Assembly (NCBI GenBank): GCA_937127125.1
Contig: CAKZLO010000035.1
Coordinates: forward strand, 268,943-332,942
Source of the DNA: an uncultured Ardenticatenia bacterium
GTDB taxonomy: Bacteria > Chloroflexota > Anaerolineae > 4572-78 > NAK82
Direction: 5' to 3'
Length of the DNA: 64,000 nt
This document shows, piece by piece, positions 36,340 through 46,053 of this stretch. Position 1 is the stretch's first letter; every line of letters starts with the position of its first letter. The notes below the pieces were generated by a model that saw nothing but the letters and a program-made list of their open reading frames with translations, was not told the origin of the DNA and ran no database searches. The position numbers and the translations under genes are program-made.

Positions 36340-38531
36340 CTAGAGGTCACGCAACTTGATCAGGCGCGGCAACGCTTCTTTCAAGAGCAACTCGCGCGCC
36401 CGACTTAAAAGCTGTGCAACATTGGTCCCCTGTTGTGCTGCCTCAATCTGGCGCACTGCCTCTTCGATATACCACACGCTCTTGCTTAATGCCAGCTGAT
36501 ACTCTGAAGCACCCTTGTCGGGCAGCCTCACAATGCAGGGATCGGTGAACAAGATCTGCCACTTGCTGATACAAGCACGCAGGTAAACCAGGGAATCATC
36601 TGCCAACAGGTTGTCTCCCAAGGGATAGCCACCGTAATAAGCACACAACGCTCGCTCCAGTGGAAATGTGCTGCTCTTGTAACGTTCACAGTTGCCGCTG
36701 TAGATCCTGACCATCCACTGGATGTTGGTCTCCGGATCGAGCAATTCCGCCTGGCTGGGACGGTTGGCAAAAACACCCCCCGCCTCACGTGGCATAATCT
36801 GTCCTAGACCGGTGGCCTTGGAGACTGGGTTGATGGCGTTGGGATCACCACCGCTCTCGACAGCGATGATGGTCAGGAAGAGTCGTGGGTCGAAACTCCC
36901 ACTGTACTTCTTGACCAGGTTCTCCCATCGCATCACCGCTTCTTTCAGCGAAGGCTTCGGCGCAGGGGAAGGCACAGCCGGGCTCTCGATCAATTCAAAC
37001 GTGGGCACATAGCAGATCGTGTCCGGGAGAAGGATGCCCATCCCGGATAACACATCTGTTCCTTCGCCAGCTGAAGCAATCCAGAATTTGTTACCCCCTT
37101 TTCCGGGGCTGACAAAGTCGTCTGACCCAGCCGCAAATACAGCCTGGGAGAAGCTGCCCTGAGGAGCGACAACGAGCTCAACCTTGGTGGCAGCTTCTGA
37201 CGGCGCGGGCACGTCAGGTGGCTTGACACCTCCGGGCCAATTGTTTGTGGCTTTTAGATGATAGCGCCCTACCGTGCGTGGAGAGTTCCCCGCTTTGACG
37301 ATAACTGTGTAGTTCCTTTGTTTGATGGCGCGCAATCCTGTGATGACCCAATTCTTACCGCCTGTACGCCGCAAGGACCTGTCGATAAAAATGCCTGTCT
37401 GGTTTCTGAGCCATCTCTCATCACGCACAGCACCCGTGATATCGATGACAGGGACGCTCGGTGATGGGGGCGCGGGGACTGAGATCATTTCCGGCGTCCA
37501 CACGCCTCCCTGACTGGCAATATAGGGCAATAGAAAGTGTTCCATAAATGTGCGCTCGCGCACGTTAAAGGTGGCCCATGGGTGGCTGAAGTCATAGGTG
37601 AATGGCATGGCCGAGAGAACACGATCATCCTTGCATAGCTCGGAGTCGTACCATTTAGTTGTTCCATATAAATGCGACAGGCCTGATCAAAATTAGAACT
37701 CAATCCGTGGAAGCCAAGGTGGTTCAGGCGAGCCGCGGCGACAACATCGGGATTGTGGCGTGTTGCTATGAACATCACATAATCATCAATCTCCCATTCC
37801 GCCGGGGCCTGCGCCGCATCGATCTCTTCATCTGCCAGATGGCTTACGCCAGGGGCCACTGCGTCGTCCAATCCACATTCACCGATAATGATGGGCACGT
37901 CCCATGGGCACTGCAAGTAGCGACCGCACAGCCAACGCCATCCATATTGCGGACCAGCCATAGGGTGATATTCGTGCAGGCCCAGCACATCTCCCACAAT
38001 CATTGCTCTGCGCACACGCTCGTAAGGCGACCAGATAGGAGGCGCATCCTTGATGCCCCCATTGCCCGGCCAACCAACGCCGAAGTTAAGCACCATGCCA
38101 TTGAGACCTGCTTTGTGCAGCTCGTCGAGGAACACCTGATAGTAGACTGCTACCTGCTCAGGTGGCTCTGTGCTCCATACTTGTGGTTCGTTCAGACCTG
38201 TCCACAAGAGCTGATTGGCGCGAGCTTTGTAACGATCGCGCGCGATCGGCCAGAGTGTGTTGATGATGAAGGCGGTATGCCTTCTGGCAACATTTGTGGC
38301 AGTCGTGTTGTCCGGCAGGGAACGGTTGCCATAATTCTCCGACAAAGGGTGGTGACGTACAATCACCCTTCCCTTAGGATGGAGATACTTGAGCGCTGTA
38401 TCCAGACCAGGAATATCGTTGTCAGCACCGGTGATCACTTTGATGTGAAGAGGGCGCCATTGGGATAACCATCGGTCATCGTCTTGAGAAGGTCGCGTGC
38501 GCTGCCAATGGCAGCTCAGTTTGCTAGGCAT
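36340..38531 (-). pseudogene. Frameshifted gene: TIM-barrel glycosidase-like domain + SLT lytic transglycosylase domain
   Basis: ORF 37485-38531 (GLNEPQVWSTEP...IIIGECGLDDAVAPG...ACRIYMEQL) continues in the frame of ORF 36340-37608 (KWYDSELCKDDRVLSAMPFTYDFSHPWATFNVRERTFMEHFLLPYI...FLTIIAVESGGDPNAINPVSKATGLGQIMP); one added A in the AAA run (TTT 37654-37656) restores MEQLKWYDSEL. Confidence 0.8.
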
Positions 38532-38604
38532 TTTTGGCTCCTTTCTCCTCCCACGCCCTTCTTTGGTGGAGACCGTCGGGAAGTGTTTGCTTTGTGGGTG
38601 ACGG

Positions 38605-39822
38605 TTACTGAGCAGGTGTCATCTCAGATGTCTCCGATGTGGCGGGCGTGACAACAACAGGTTTTTCGTCACCACGGATGATCACAAAAGTGGTTGCCTG
38701 ATCGTATACCGTCACTGAGCAGCTGTACAGCCTGCCATCGAAACGTGTTTTCACCAGGTATGCACCCGCTGGCACGTCGCTAAAAGCGAACGTTTCGCCC
38801 CAGGCTGGATCCGATTTGAAAAGGTTATCAGGGTAGGTGAACGTCTCACGCCAGTAGTGATCGGGTTCTTCAGCATGGTACAGCAACACCAGCTGTTGCG
38901 GTACCACATAACCGCGCGCATCGATTATCCGTCCAGCCACCACGCCAAAGCCGGGATCTGGCCTGATCCACAACGCTGGATTGCGCGCATCGCGATAGTC
39001 CGGGCTGCCCACTCTTACTTCGAGGTGCAAGTGTGGTCCTAATGCGACACCACCCTGACCTACCTCGGCGATGACTTGCCCCGCTCTCACGCGCGTCCCC
39101 TCGCTGCTTAGCACTTTGGAAACATGCCCATAGAGCGTGAACACGGGCAATCCGTTCCACACAGTGTCGTGCTGAACAAGCACAGCTTGCCCAAAGAAGT
39201 TGGGGCGTGGTCCATACAATTGTCGATCATCCGGGCCGGCACGCAACACAACCCCATCGCCGACCGCCAAAATGGGTGTGCCAAAGGGATTCTGAATATC
39301 TATACCATAGTGCCAGAGATACTGTCCCCGCGCGTTCGTCCCGAAGGGATAGTAAGCGCTACCCCATGTGGCGAATTGCGGGTCAAACGGGCGGCCAAAC
39401 CAGAAGTGATCCTGTGCCTGTGTAGCGTCTGGCAGGTTCAATGTGCTGGCCAGAACTGTGCGCGGAACCGGTGTGGGCGTAGGTGTAGGAGTGCCCAGGA
39501 CAGGGGTAGGGCGCGGTGAACGGGTGGATTGTCTGCGCGGTGTGGCAGAACTGAGAGCAGCGGGGGGTAGCGTGGGCGTTGCGGTGTGTGTAGCTGTCGG
39601 TGTCGGAGACGGAGTCGCAGTGGGAGTAGGCGTGTAAGTAGCTGTCGGCGTTGACGTCAGGGTCGGTGTGTTGGTAGGAGTAGGTGTCCCCAACAGCAGA
39701 GCCGTTGCAGCCTGGTACCGTATCGTGAACGCTGCCACTCCGATGAGCAGCGCTCCCCCCACCGCAAACGCAAAGAGGCGTAGACTGACAATCACTCCGT
39801 TCGAGAATTGGTGCGTGGTCAC
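38605..39822 (-). CDS. M23 family (LytM-type) metallopeptidase, membrane-anchored
   Basis: HYGIDIQNPFGTPILAVGDGVVLRAG, VFTLYGHVSKVLSSEGTRVRAGQVIAEVG, GPHLHLEVR; TP-rich linker. Confidence 0.93.
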   Translation of the reverse strand: MTTHQFSNGVIVSLRLFAFAVGGALLIGVAAFTIRYQAATALLLGTPTPTNTPTLTSTPTATYTPTPTATPSPTPTATHTATPTLPPAALSSATPRRQSTRSPRPTPVLGTPTPTPTPVPRTVLASTLNLPDATQAQDHFWFGRPFDPQFATWGSAYYPFGTNARGQYLWHYGIDIQNPFGTPILAVGDGVVLRAGPDDRQLYGPRPNFFGQAVLVQHDTVWNGLPVFTLYGHVSKVLSSEGTRVRAGQVIAEVGQGGVALGPHLHLEVRVGSPDYRDARNPALWIRPDPGFGVVAGRIIDARGYVVPQQLVLLYHAEEPDHYWRETFTYPDNLFKSDPAWGETFAFSDVPAGAYLVKTRFDGRLYSCSVTVYDQATTFVIIRGDEKPVVVTPATSETSEMTPAQ

Positions 39823-39836
39823 GTGAATACGTCCCG

Positions 39837-42035
39837 TTACGGTCCCCAGTCGATGCGTTCTTCGGTCCAACCGCGCGAGTTTTGGATGTCGATCGCCACC
39901 ACGCCATCTACTGAGCCCTCCAGTTCAAAGAGCGGACGCTGATCATCGCCATCCGCGTCCATCACCCACATTTCCCAGATGCCATCCCGGTTGGAGACGA
40001 ACGCTACCATCTTGCCATCAGGCGACCAGACCGGCAGACCGTCATCTGCCTCATCAGTGGTCAGCTGTATCAGATTCTCTCCATCGATGTCCACGCGGTA
40101 GATGTCCCAGTTTCCCTTGCGACGTGACATAAAAACCACCTTTTGTCCGTCTGGCGAGACATCAGGGTTGGTATCGCCTGGATCTTGGGTAATCTGCTTG
40201 GGAAAGCTTCCATCCAGATTGCTTATGATCAGCCCACACGCAGATCCCAGACATCCCTGATAGACAAAGCGGTTGCCATCCACCCAATCTGGAGATTGTC
40301 CCTGGATCGGTGCACCCTCGCGACGCAACACCTCGTACTGTGCACCGACAGTACGATAGACCGCAGCCGGTTCGCCTGCCTCACGGGAATGGAACAGAAA
40401 CATCTGACCATCTGGAGCAAACACAGGCCGTGCTGCTTCGAAGTGCGAATTGAAACGCCATTCGGGGCCACCGGCAACAGCGCGCTCGATTAATCCTCGA
40501 TTGTCGTGTCTCCAGGAACGAAAGACGATGCGCTGACCGTCGAAGTTTACGTCGGGTTGGCTGGCATATTCGGCGATCAACTCGCGCCCTTGCCCATCCG
40601 GCTTCGCAGCATATATATGATATGTCTGCACCTTGGCATCGAAGACAGGGAAGAAAAAGCGCCCTTGCAAGGGTATCGGGTTGCGCACCTGCGGCAGGTC
40701 ACGTGATGTATACTCTGGCAGCTGGGGCGGCGTCGGAGAATTTGCAGGTGTCACCACGACAGCTGTGGCGCTGGGCGTAGGTGCTTGCGCGACAGATTCT
40801 GTAGTGGACACCTCCGGTGTGGGCAAGGGCGTTGCAGATCCACTTACCACAGTTGCAGGTGGCGCGCCCGCGCGAGTCGCCGCAGGCGTTGGGATCATGG
40901 CGATTGACTCACCGCGAGGAATCCACAGCTTGATGTTGTCAAAACTGACCACCAAATTGGGCTCTGAGAACGTGTTAGCAAAGAAACCGAAGTTGCCGTG
41001 CGACAATGAATCGTCCGTGACCTGTCCCAGCTCAACATCGTTAGCGAACACTCGGATGCGTGTGCCGAGCGCTTCCACCATCAATTTGTTAGTTGCCTGG
41101 CCGACATTCAGTGCAGGAGAGGGTGTCCAGGGAATCAGAGTGGTCCACTCGCCACGGTAAAATTTGCTGAGCAGAAAGTAACCCTCGCCAGAGACGTCGA
41201 AGCGGTAGTAATTGTCGCGGTCTTGAAAGCGGAACAATATGCCATAGCCATTGTTGTTCGGCCCAGACTCTTGGGTAGCTTCCACTTCAAGCCGGAAGTT
41301 TGCCACATCGCGGTTGGCCAATCCCCATGCGACCAGATTACTGGTCATTACCTCGATATAGTACTTGTTATTCCCATACTGTTTGATCGTGTAGCGGTCG
41401 AATGCGTCGTCCCACCCACTACTGTGATCGCTAAAATCATCCTGATAAGCCAACACAAAATCACCTGATACGAGATCCACCGAAACAGGGGCTAATTCGG
41501 GGATCAGCTCTGCCTGCTGCTGGTTTCGCGTAGCGATAAAGATCACAAATAACAACAGGGCCACGCTGATCAGGCCGCCTAGCGCGATCCAGAGCCAATT
41601 CCAGCCTGGCAGGCCAGCTCTTGGATGCGGGCGTGCTGGGACAGCCTCCGGAGGACGCAGCATGGTAGCAGGCTCAACCTGTCCGCCCACGCCCACCCGA
41701 GAGGGCTGGAAAACCATTTCTGTATCCCCTATTTGGATATGGTCGTCAGGATGGAGCACCTTCCCAGCGCTAATGCGCTTTCCATTGACAAAGGTGCCGT
41801 TGGCGCTGTTCTGATCGCGGATAACCCATCTGCCATTGTCCAGCTCAATAACAGCATGATATCTGGACACGCGCGGATCGGTAAGCACCAGCTCGTTGTC
41901 GCGTTCTCGTCCCACGCGTGTCTTGAGCTTCAGCCGGATGATGCGCCCCTGCTCATTTCCGCGCACAATTTCCAACAGTGGGGTCGCGGGAGGTCCCGCG
42001 ACGGTAGATTCCTGATCTCGGATAACCTCGCTCAA
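39837..42035 (-). CDS. FHA domain protein with TM, laminin-G/LamG-like (DUF1080-type) and PD40 beta-propeller domains
   Basis: RVGRERDNELVLTDPRVSRYHAVIELDNGRWVIRDQNSANGTFVNGKRI (FHA); SPDGQKVVFMSRRKGNWDIYRVD (PD40). Confidence 0.9.
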   Translation of the reverse strand: MSEVIRDQESTVAGPPATPLLEIVRGNEQGRIIRLKLKTRVGRERDNELVLTDPRVSRYHAVIELDNGRWVIRDQNSANGTFVNGKRISAGKVLHPDDHIQIGDTEMVFQPSRVGVGGQVEPATMLRPPEAVPARPHPRAGLPGWNWLWIALGGLISVALLLFVIFIATRNQQQAELIPELAPVSVDLVSGDFVLAYQDDFSDHSSGWDDAFDRYTIKQYGNNKYYIEVMTSNLVAWGLANRDVANFRLEVEATQESGPNNNGYGILFRFQDRDNYYRFDVSGEGYFLLSKFYRGEWTTLIPWTPSPALNVGQATNKLMVEALGTRIRVFANDVELGQVTDDSLSHGNFGFFANTFSEPNLVVSFDNIKLWIPRGESIAMIPTPAATRAGAPPATVVSGSATPLPTPEVSTTESVAQAPTPSATAVVVTPANSPTPPQLPEYTSRDLPQVRNPIPLQGRFFFPVFDAKVQTYHIYAAKPDGQGRELIAEYASQPDVNFDGQRIVFRSWRHDNRGLIERAVAGGPEWRFNSHFEAARPVFAPDGQMFLFHSREAGEPAAVYRTVGAQYEVLRREGAPIQGQSPDWVDGNRFVYQGCLGSACGLIISNLDGSFPKQITQDPGDTNPDVSPDGQKVVFMSRRKGNWDIYRVDIDGENLIQLTTDEADDGLPVWSPDGKMVAFVSNRDGIWEMWVMDADGDDQRPLFELEGSVDGVVAIDIQNSRGWTEERIDWGP

Positions 42036-42038
42036 GGT

Positions 42039-44906
42039 TTATGGCCCCCAAGAGATGCGTTCGGTCGTCCAGTCGCGTGCGCCAGTACCCCACCCGGGAA
42101 TGTTGATCGGGAGCTGGACTGCCTCTCCACCGTTGCTGGGCACTACCCACACACTCCATTGACCGCTGCGCGTTGAGACAAACGCGACCCAGCGACCATC
42201 CGGCGACAGAGTGCCCAGTCCATCCTCTGCAGGGTGGTTGCTCAGATTAACAACAGGACCACCAGTAATACTTGTCACATACACTTCCCAGTTGCCTTCC
42301 TTAAGGCTCATAAAGATGAGACGATCGCCCTTGGTGTCCGTCGGGATGTCGTCATTGCTGGTCAGCTTGGCAGGAACGCTGTAGCCGGTGGCGCCAGCGG
42401 TTGCCCAGCTGGGTGTACGCCAGATGCCGCATGTGCTGCCACCGCTGCCCCCAAGCCAGATGTCGCAGGCGCGGAAGATAATATAGTCGTCCGCTGCCCA
42501 AAGTGGAAAAAGTGGTTGATCGCGGAACACATCCCCTGCTATGATCATCTTGCCGGCCACTATCGATGTGTCAGGCTTCGCCAAACCGTTCTGGACGAAG
42601 ATGTGCCATTCGGGGCAATCACGCTTGGCGCACACCATCTCGGGATTGTCATACACAATCCCATTTCCATCAAACTTCCAGAAGGGGTGATGGTCATTCG
42701 GCGATGCGGAGATCTCGATTCCTCCGCTGCCGTCAACATTGTATCCCCATACATTTTCATTTCCACCTGCCTCACCGTTCACAGCGAGGAAGCCATCTGC
42801 ACGAAAGTTGGGTTGCCGCGCGCGCGGGATCTTGCCCACCACCTCAGCCTGTGGCAGCTGGTAGATGAGCACATCGTAATGACCCGCGCCGTCGTCAATG
42901 GGGATTGCCAATTTGCCAGACAGGGCAGGAGCTTGCGGCAGAACTGGCTGTGCTGTCTCCACGGCCGGCGGCTGCGGAGGCACAGGGCTTTCCGGCGTGG
43001 CCTCTTCCGCTACCCCACCCGATTCGATCGGCGGAGCAACAGTGTTGGTAGGCAGCGGTGTAGGGGATGGGAAAGGCGTGTAAGTCGGCAACGGGGTATA
43101 GGTCGGCAGCGGCGTGTAGGTGGGCAAGGGTGTGTAGGTCGGCAACGGTGTCGGCGTGGCGGTCGGCAGCGGTGTATACGTCGGCAGCGGCGTAGGTGTG
43201 TGGGTTACTGTCGGCGTAGCAGTCGGTACCGGAGTGAATGTATTCGTTGCCACCCGCGTGGCTGTATTGGTCGCACTCGGCGTTGCCGTTGGACGCGGTG
43301 TATAAGTCGGTGTGGGCGTAGAAGTGTTTGTCACAGCTGGCATTAACGCGCTCGCCACGGCAGCCACAATTTGCAGCGTATCCGTTGCCTTGGGCGTGTG
43401 TGTTGTTGGCGAGGTCGGCGAGTGAACTAGCGTAGCACTCGCCATCAGCACTACTACGTCCATTTCTGTTGCTGCGCTGCCTGGCGTAGTAGGCGTCGTT
43501 GTCAACATAGGAGGAGAGAGCTCGGTGGCAGGAGCTGTTGCCACTTCTGCTGTAGCCTGAGCTGATATCGGGGTGTCGCTCGGGCGCGCAGTGGCCGATC
43601 CTAGCGGAGTGGCTGTGGCGGTGGGCGTTGCCGATGCTACCGCAGAAGTGGCACTAGTGGTGGATGGTACGCCTGTATCTGCGATCATTTCAGTCACTGG
43701 CAGCAATGTTTCCACCTGTGTGACTGTCACCCCTTGCTCGGGAGACGGTACCATTGGAGTGAAAGCGACCAACGCAGCAGGAACAGCCGCTGTCGGCGGC
43801 ACAAGGACCGAGTTGCGCAACACATAAGGTATCAACAGTGCGAGGGCAGCGATGCAGACCAATGCCACCAGGCCACCCACAATGGCCAATAGCAAGACCG
43901 GGATCTTCTGTTTCGGCGTTGTCAATGTGGTCGCGGCAGGCTGTTCCGCCGTAGACGGTACAGCGGCAACAGGTCTCTCAGGCATCCTGAACGCCTGGGG
44001 AGCAACTTCCCCAACGCGTGGTGGAAGGGCAATGGTGGTGATGGGAGCGATAGCTAACGTGTCGTCGGCGCTCAGTCCCACTGCTTCGCGCAACGCCTGT
44101 GCCATATCACCCGCGCTGGGATAACGGTCGTCTGGGTTCTTGCTGAGCGCTTTGAGGACAACACGCTCAATCTCCTCTGGCAGTTTGGGGTTCAACGTGC
44201 GCGGGAGCGGCAACGGGTCGTGAATGTGTTTCATAATGATAGCCAGGGGGGTGTCAGCATCAAACGGCACCCTGCCAGTTACCATCTCATAAAGGATCAC
44301 ACCCAACGAATAGATGTCGCTGCGCTCGTCGCCATGCTGACCCTGACATTGCTCCGGTGACATATAAGCTGGAGTGCCCGAAATAGCACCAGTCATAGTA
44401 AGGCCACTAGCCCCTATGATGCGCGCAATGCCAAAATCGGTAAGCACTATTTGCCCTTCTTTAGTGAACATAATGTTAGCGGGTTTGAGGTCGCGGTGTA
44501 CCATACCCCGCGAATGGGCATAGTCTATTGCACTCGCCAGTGCGCAGAAGATGCGCGTCGTCTCGGCCAGACTGAAGGGCTGCCCGCGGATGCTTCGTTC
44601 TTTCAATTCGGCTTTGAGCGTGGGACCCTCGATGAATTCCATCACCATGTAGTACAGGTCTCCCACGATGTCGAAATCGTAGACCTGCACAATGTTGGGG
44701 TGGCGCAGGTTAGCTATGGCCGCCGCCTCACGCTTGAACCGTCCAACGAAATCTCCCTCTTCGGCCAGATGGCCATGCAATACTTTGATGGCGACATAGC
44801 GGTCAAGACCGGCCTGATAGGCCTTGTACACCTCTGCCATGCCACCGCGCCCGAGTCTTGCCACGATGCGGTATTTGCCCAAGGTCCTGCCGATCAGGTC
44901 ATCCAT
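42039..44906 (-). CDS. Serine/threonine protein kinase with TM, TP-rich linker and extracytoplasmic PD40 beta-propeller
   Basis: LGKYRIVARLGRGGMAEVYKAYQ, VHRDLKPANIMF, LTDFGIARI, GTPAYMSPEQ; start ATG 44906. Confidence 0.95.
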   Translation of the reverse strand: MDDLIGRTLGKYRIVARLGRGGMAEVYKAYQAGLDRYVAIKVLHGHLAEEGDFVGRFKREAAAIANLRHPNIVQVYDFDIVGDLYYMVMEFIEGPTLKAELKERSIRGQPFSLAETTRIFCALASAIDYAHSRGMVHRDLKPANIMFTKEGQIVLTDFGIARIIGASGLTMTGAISGTPAYMSPEQCQGQHGDERSDIYSLGVILYEMVTGRVPFDADTPLAIIMKHIHDPLPLPRTLNPKLPEEIERVVLKALSKNPDDRYPSAGDMAQALREAVGLSADDTLAIAPITTIALPPRVGEVAPQAFRMPERPVAAVPSTAEQPAATTLTTPKQKIPVLLLAIVGGLVALVCIAALALLIPYVLRNSVLVPPTAAVPAALVAFTPMVPSPEQGVTVTQVETLLPVTEMIADTGVPSTTSATSAVASATPTATATPLGSATARPSDTPISAQATAEVATAPATELSPPMLTTTPTTPGSAATEMDVVVLMASATLVHSPTSPTTHTPKATDTLQIVAAVASALMPAVTNTSTPTPTYTPRPTATPSATNTATRVATNTFTPVPTATPTVTHTPTPLPTYTPLPTATPTPLPTYTPLPTYTPLPTYTPLPTYTPFPSPTPLPTNTVAPPIESGGVAEEATPESPVPPQPPAVETAQPVLPQAPALSGKLAIPIDDGAGHYDVLIYQLPQAEVVGKIPRARQPNFRADGFLAVNGEAGGNENVWGYNVDGSGGIEISASPNDHHPFWKFDGNGIVYDNPEMVCAKRDCPEWHIFVQNGLAKPDTSIVAGKMIIAGDVFRDQPLFPLWAADDYIIFRACDIWLGGSGGSTCGIWRTPSWATAGATGYSVPAKLTSNDDIPTDTKGDRLIFMSLKEGNWEVYVTSITGGPVVNLSNHPAEDGLGTLSPDGRWVAFVSTRSGQWSVWVVPSNGGEAVQLPINIPGWGTGARDWTTERISWGP
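43075..43198. repeat. 18-bp minisatellite-like repeat encoding (PTYTPL)n linker of the kinase
   Basis: Consecutive units GGCGTGTAAGTCGGCAAC / GGGGTATAGGTCGGCAGC / GGCGTGTAGGTGGGCAAG / GGTGTGTAGGTCGGCAAC. Confidence 0.8.
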
Positions 44907-44986
44907 AGTGCGCAACCTGCCTTCCACCCGGTGGGGAGGGGGAAAAACTGTTCGTGAGCGGATTATATACCCCTGATAAATGGGCG

Positions 44987-46048
44987 TCAACGAGGATTTA
45001 TCAGACGCGGACCATTCGGCGTGTCCTGAACGTGCCACCCCAGAGCAGCTATCCGCGCCCGCAGAGCATCCGCCTCCTGCCAATCCTGTCGTGCACGGGC
45101 CGCCTCGCGTGCTTCTACTAACTTGATCACCTCATCCGGTGGTACCGGAGATGCTGGCACTTGCTGAGCTGCCTCTTCGATGCTCCGCCAGACATACTCG
45201 GGCACTCCGCTACGTAGAGGCGGCAAGCGGAAGTCACCCAGCTCGGCCAAGGGGATAGTATCTGAGCGCGAAAATGTGATGAGCTCTCCAGCACGTATTC
45301 GCGTGACACTGCCGCGCCCCATCACCTGACAGTGGCCGGCGGCGATGTCGAAGATCAGAGCAGTATGTTCATCAATGCCAAGTACAGTGACGTCGCGGGG
45401 CAACAGCTCCAGCAATCTTTCGAAGCGTTCACGCCCCATAAAACAACGACTGGTGTCCAAGGTTGCGCCTCCCTCATGGTTATCCCAGTGTGGGATCAAC
45501 ACCAATGGCAGGCCAAATGCCCCAAACAGATCCAGACCGGGCACCCAATGCAATTCGGTTCCCACTTTGTAGATTTCATAGACAGGCAGCGCGTAGGCAC
45601 CTGCTGCAATTGTTGCCGCGCTTGACAACACAATCGCTCCCCCCAGGCGATGGCGTGCCACCAGCGCGTGCCAGGCCAAGCTATCCCGCAGCTGACGCAC
45701 TGCATATGTGGGACTGCCAGGCCCCAGAAAGATCACATTCGCTGTCAGCAGGGGGGCCACGATCTCAGGCGTGTTAGGGCTGTAGGGCGTGCCACGCTTG
45801 CGTGCCGGCACGACAGTCACCTCCGGTCGATAATTCTGCAGCCGCACACGCAAGAACTGCGCAACCTCCTCGGCCACATAAGCAGAGTTGGGCTGAAAGC
45901 CAGCCGGTGTCTCCAACACGGCCACCCGAATGGGTAGCGTAAGCTGCCTGAACAACCAATCATAAACTTGCCGCCCAGTGCTCGAGATCTCCCCCGAACC
46001 GAGGAACACAATCAAACCTGGTCGCCACGTCATCTCAAGGGGTGCCAA
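44987..46048 (-). CDS. Peptidase S51/cyanophycinase-like protein fused to a cysteinyl-tRNA synthetase C-terminal-like domain
   Basis: FLGPGSPTYAVRQLRDS and GGAIVLSSAATIAAGAYALPVYEIYKVG (S51-like); tail LVEAREAARARQDWQEADALRARIAALGWHVQDTPNGPRL (CysRS C-terminus-like). Confidence 0.75.
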   Translation of the reverse strand: MAPLEMTWRPGLIVFLGSGEISSTGRQVYDWLFRQLTLPIRVAVLETPAGFQPNSAYVAEEVAQFLRVRLQNYRPEVTVVPARKRGTPYSPNTPEIVAPLLTANVIFLGPGSPTYAVRQLRDSLAWHALVARHRLGGAIVLSSAATIAAGAYALPVYEIYKVGTELHWVPGLDLFGAFGLPLVLIPHWDNHEGGATLDTSRCFMGRERFERLLELLPRDVTVLGIDEHTALIFDIAAGHCQVMGRGSVTRIRAGELITFSRSDTIPLAELGDFRLPPLRSGVPEYVWRSIEEAAQQVPASPVPPDEVIKLVEAREAARARQDWQEADALRARIAALGWHVQDTPNGPRLINPR

Positions 46049-46053
46049 GTCTC

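Noticed and set aside
37659-38468. 269-aa plus-strand ORF opposite the TIM-barrel domain
   Set aside because: Sense strand has clear glycosidase-like motifs (GLNEPQVW, IIIGECGLDD); antisense frame has no pattern.
43075-43198. CRISPR-like array
   Set aside because: Repeat units are contiguous 18-bp coding repeats with no spacers, inside a kinase gene.
42234-43346. 370-aa plus-strand ORF antisense to the Ser/Thr kinase
   Set aside because: Arg/Cys/Gly-rich C-terminus mirrors the TP-repeat linker; the sense strand carries the recognisable kinase and propeller domains.
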